Positions 54,922 through 57,900 of a stretch of DNA of 64,000 nt are shown here, piece by piece (within the stretch, counting starts at the first letter, position 1; every line of letters begins with the position of its first letter). The notes under the pieces were generated by a model. That model was given only the letters and a program-made list of their open reading frames with translations. It searched no databases and was not told the origin of the DNA. This DNA comes from Sipunculus nudus (Eukaryota; Annelida; Sipuncula; Golfingiida; Sipunculidae): positions 84,964,142 to 85,028,141 of the forward strand of contig CM049306.1 in assembly GCA_026874595.1 (NCBI GenBank), read 5' to 3'. Both the position numbers and the translations under genes were made by a program.

Positions 54922-57900
54922 ATTTTAAATATATAAAAGTTTATAATAAAAGAAAGACTATGAACTGGAAAACAGGACTTATTATAACATATAAAATCAC
55001 ATACATGTGTATAACATATATACAGTATGATGAAAAAGTGACAAACAAAGTATGAATATCCATGGAGATAATATTACTTGTCCTACTTGGCTTTATTTGA
55101 CACAGATTATCATTTTGACTTACCAAGACTCTAATTTATTTAATTAATTCCAAGCTTCACACAAAAAAGGCACAAACCTCACCCTGTTATCTGGTTTTGA
55201 ACAAGGCTACCATTCTGACAGGGGTGAATGTCATGCTGTTTATAATAAATTTGAATTATATCAAAATCATATAGAATGTAATTTGACTGAAAACTTTTGA
55301 TTTTTGTTTCAGGGACAATAAAAAAAAAACTTTAAAAAACTTGAATGTGAGTTGCTTTATTGTCCAGGATGCAAGCGACACACTGTGAATAACTGGTCGA
55401 CATCCATGAAGTTTAACAGAGGTTGGATATTTGATATTCAGGATTGATTAATTCCTTAAGTGATCTAAAGACCTCTAGCTTTATGTGCACCATTAAAGGG
55501 GATTTCCATGCTTAAGCCTGGTTCAAACTGGAATCTTATGCGATGGCGCAGCGTCGTCCATCCGTCGTCAGCCGTCCGCCGTCCAGGGCTGGCTTTCCGC
55601 CATCCATGGCTGTAAGTCAGAAACTGTCTGGGCTAGCAGCTCCAAATTACATGTAAGAATTCGTCACATGTGAACCTTGGTGCCCTGCAGCTTATTATTG
55701 GGTATCTGCATTAATTTAGATTTTATAGAGAAAAAGCTTAAAAACCTTAAAAATCTTCTTCTCTGAAACTGTCCAGCCAAATTGTCCAATATTTCACAGA
55801 AATGATCCCTGGAACAATCTCTCTCGAGTTTGTTCAAATGGTTCCAGTTTGGAGATTTTTGGCCGAGTTACAGGAGGTTGAACTTAGTCATCTGTCCAAA
55901 AAAGCACACTAAAATTAAAATCTCAGAAACGGCTAGAGCTATAATGACCAATTTTTATACCAATGTTTGTCACATATGTCATATCTGATTTTGAGGTATT
56001 GGTGGCGCCACCTACATTGATGTGTTTTTTACAAGCGAAAATGTAATTTTAAACTCTTCTACTTATACACTGATTTATGATGAAATGTTCAGCTGATTGG
56101 TTTAAACTTTACAAGAATTATTCTATGGTAGGGTTCTGCCAGTTTTATAAGAATAGATAGGGTAAATACAGTTTTAAAAAAGCATTGTAGCCAATTGTAA
56201 AAGGCTTTCTGTATTTAAAAACAGATTTGACTTCATGCAGCCAAGTCAAGAGGTCACTCAGTACAAACAGGTGGTGTCCAGACATCACCATGGCAACTGA
56301 CCTGGCTGGGGGGGGGGGTGTGTCTAGACAATGTGTCTAGACAATGTGTCTAGACACAGCGTCTAGACTTCTGGACACAATGTTTAGATGCAGAATTCCC
56401 AGATTATTGGAACTATATCTTTCAACTGTTTGAAAAAACTTGGTTTGCATTTTAAGCGAATCGGGTTTATCATCAGGTCACATGTGAACTGCTGCCCTTC
56501 ATTTTTGGTTGACCTCTGACTTTTCCTTGCTGCCCAGTGTCCATTTGTGCCTGTTTCCACACATAAACCCACATATCTCGGGAACCGTTTGACCGATCAG
56601 GCTAAAAATTTTGCACAAATGTAGCCCTTTGATAGCTTTATAACATACACTAAAAATGGTGGCCCCACCTGCAACCATTTTTGCACAGCGTCCATCTGTT
56701 CATCTGCCTTGGGATAATATTACTCATATCTCAGCAGTGGTTTGACTTATCCACCTAAAATTTTGCAGGTTTATACATCCTGGACAGCTTTCTCGATTTT
56801 ATGACAGGTGGCGTCACCAACATTCACATTTACTCTGTAGACATCCAAGCTCATATCTCGGGAACCGTTTGACCGATTGGGCCAAAATTTTGCATGTGTA
56901 TAGATCTTACATAGCTCTTCATCATAGGCAAAACTGGTGGTGCCACCTGCAACCACTAATGCACAGTGTCCATCTGTTCATCTGCCTTTGGATAAAATCA
57001 CTCATATCTCAGCAGTGGTTTGACTTATCCACCTAAAATTTTGCAGCTTTATACATCCTGGACAGCTTTCTCGATTTTATGACAGGTGGCGTCACCTACA
57101 TTCACATTTACTCTGTAGACATCCAAGCTCATATCTCGGGAACCGTTTGACCGATTGGGCCAAAATTTTGCATGTGTATAGATCTCACATAGCTTTTCAT
57201 CATAGGCATAACTGGTGGTGCCACCTGCAACCATTTATGCACAGGGTCCATCTGTTCATCTGCTTTAGGTTAAAATCACTCATATCTCAGCAGTGGTTTG
57301 ACTTTTCCACTTGAAAATTTGCAGGTATTTTACATCCTTGACAGCTTTCTCGATTTTATGACAGGTGGCACCACCTACATTCACATTTACTCTGCAGACA
57401 TCCAAGCTCATATCTCGGGAACCGTTTGACCGATTGGGCCAAAATTTTGCTTATGTATAGATCTCACATAGCTCTTTATCATAGGCAAAACTGGTGGCGC
57501 CACCTGCAACCACTTACGCACAGCATCCATCTGTTCATCTGCCTTTGGATAATATCACTCATATCTCAGCAGTGGTTTGACTTATCCACCTGAAATTTTG
57601 CAGGTATATACATCCTTGACAGCTTTCTCAATTTTATGACATTTGTCGCCACCTACATTCACATTTACTCTGCTTACATCCAAGCTCATATCTTGGGAAC
57701 AGTTTTACCGATTAGGCCAAAATTTTGCATGTGTATAGATCTCACATAGCTCTTCATCATAGGCAAAACTGGTGGCGCCATCTGCAACCAGTTATGCACA
57801 GGGTCCATCTGTTCATCTGCCTTGGGATAAAATCGCTCATATCTCAGCAGTGGTTTGACTTATCCACCTGAAATTTTGCAAGTTTATACATCATGGACAG

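Noticed and set aside
56771-57234. Two near-identical 61-codon frames on the - strand
   Set aside because: They recur because the 278-bp repeat recurs; the frame is broken in other units and no domain is seen.
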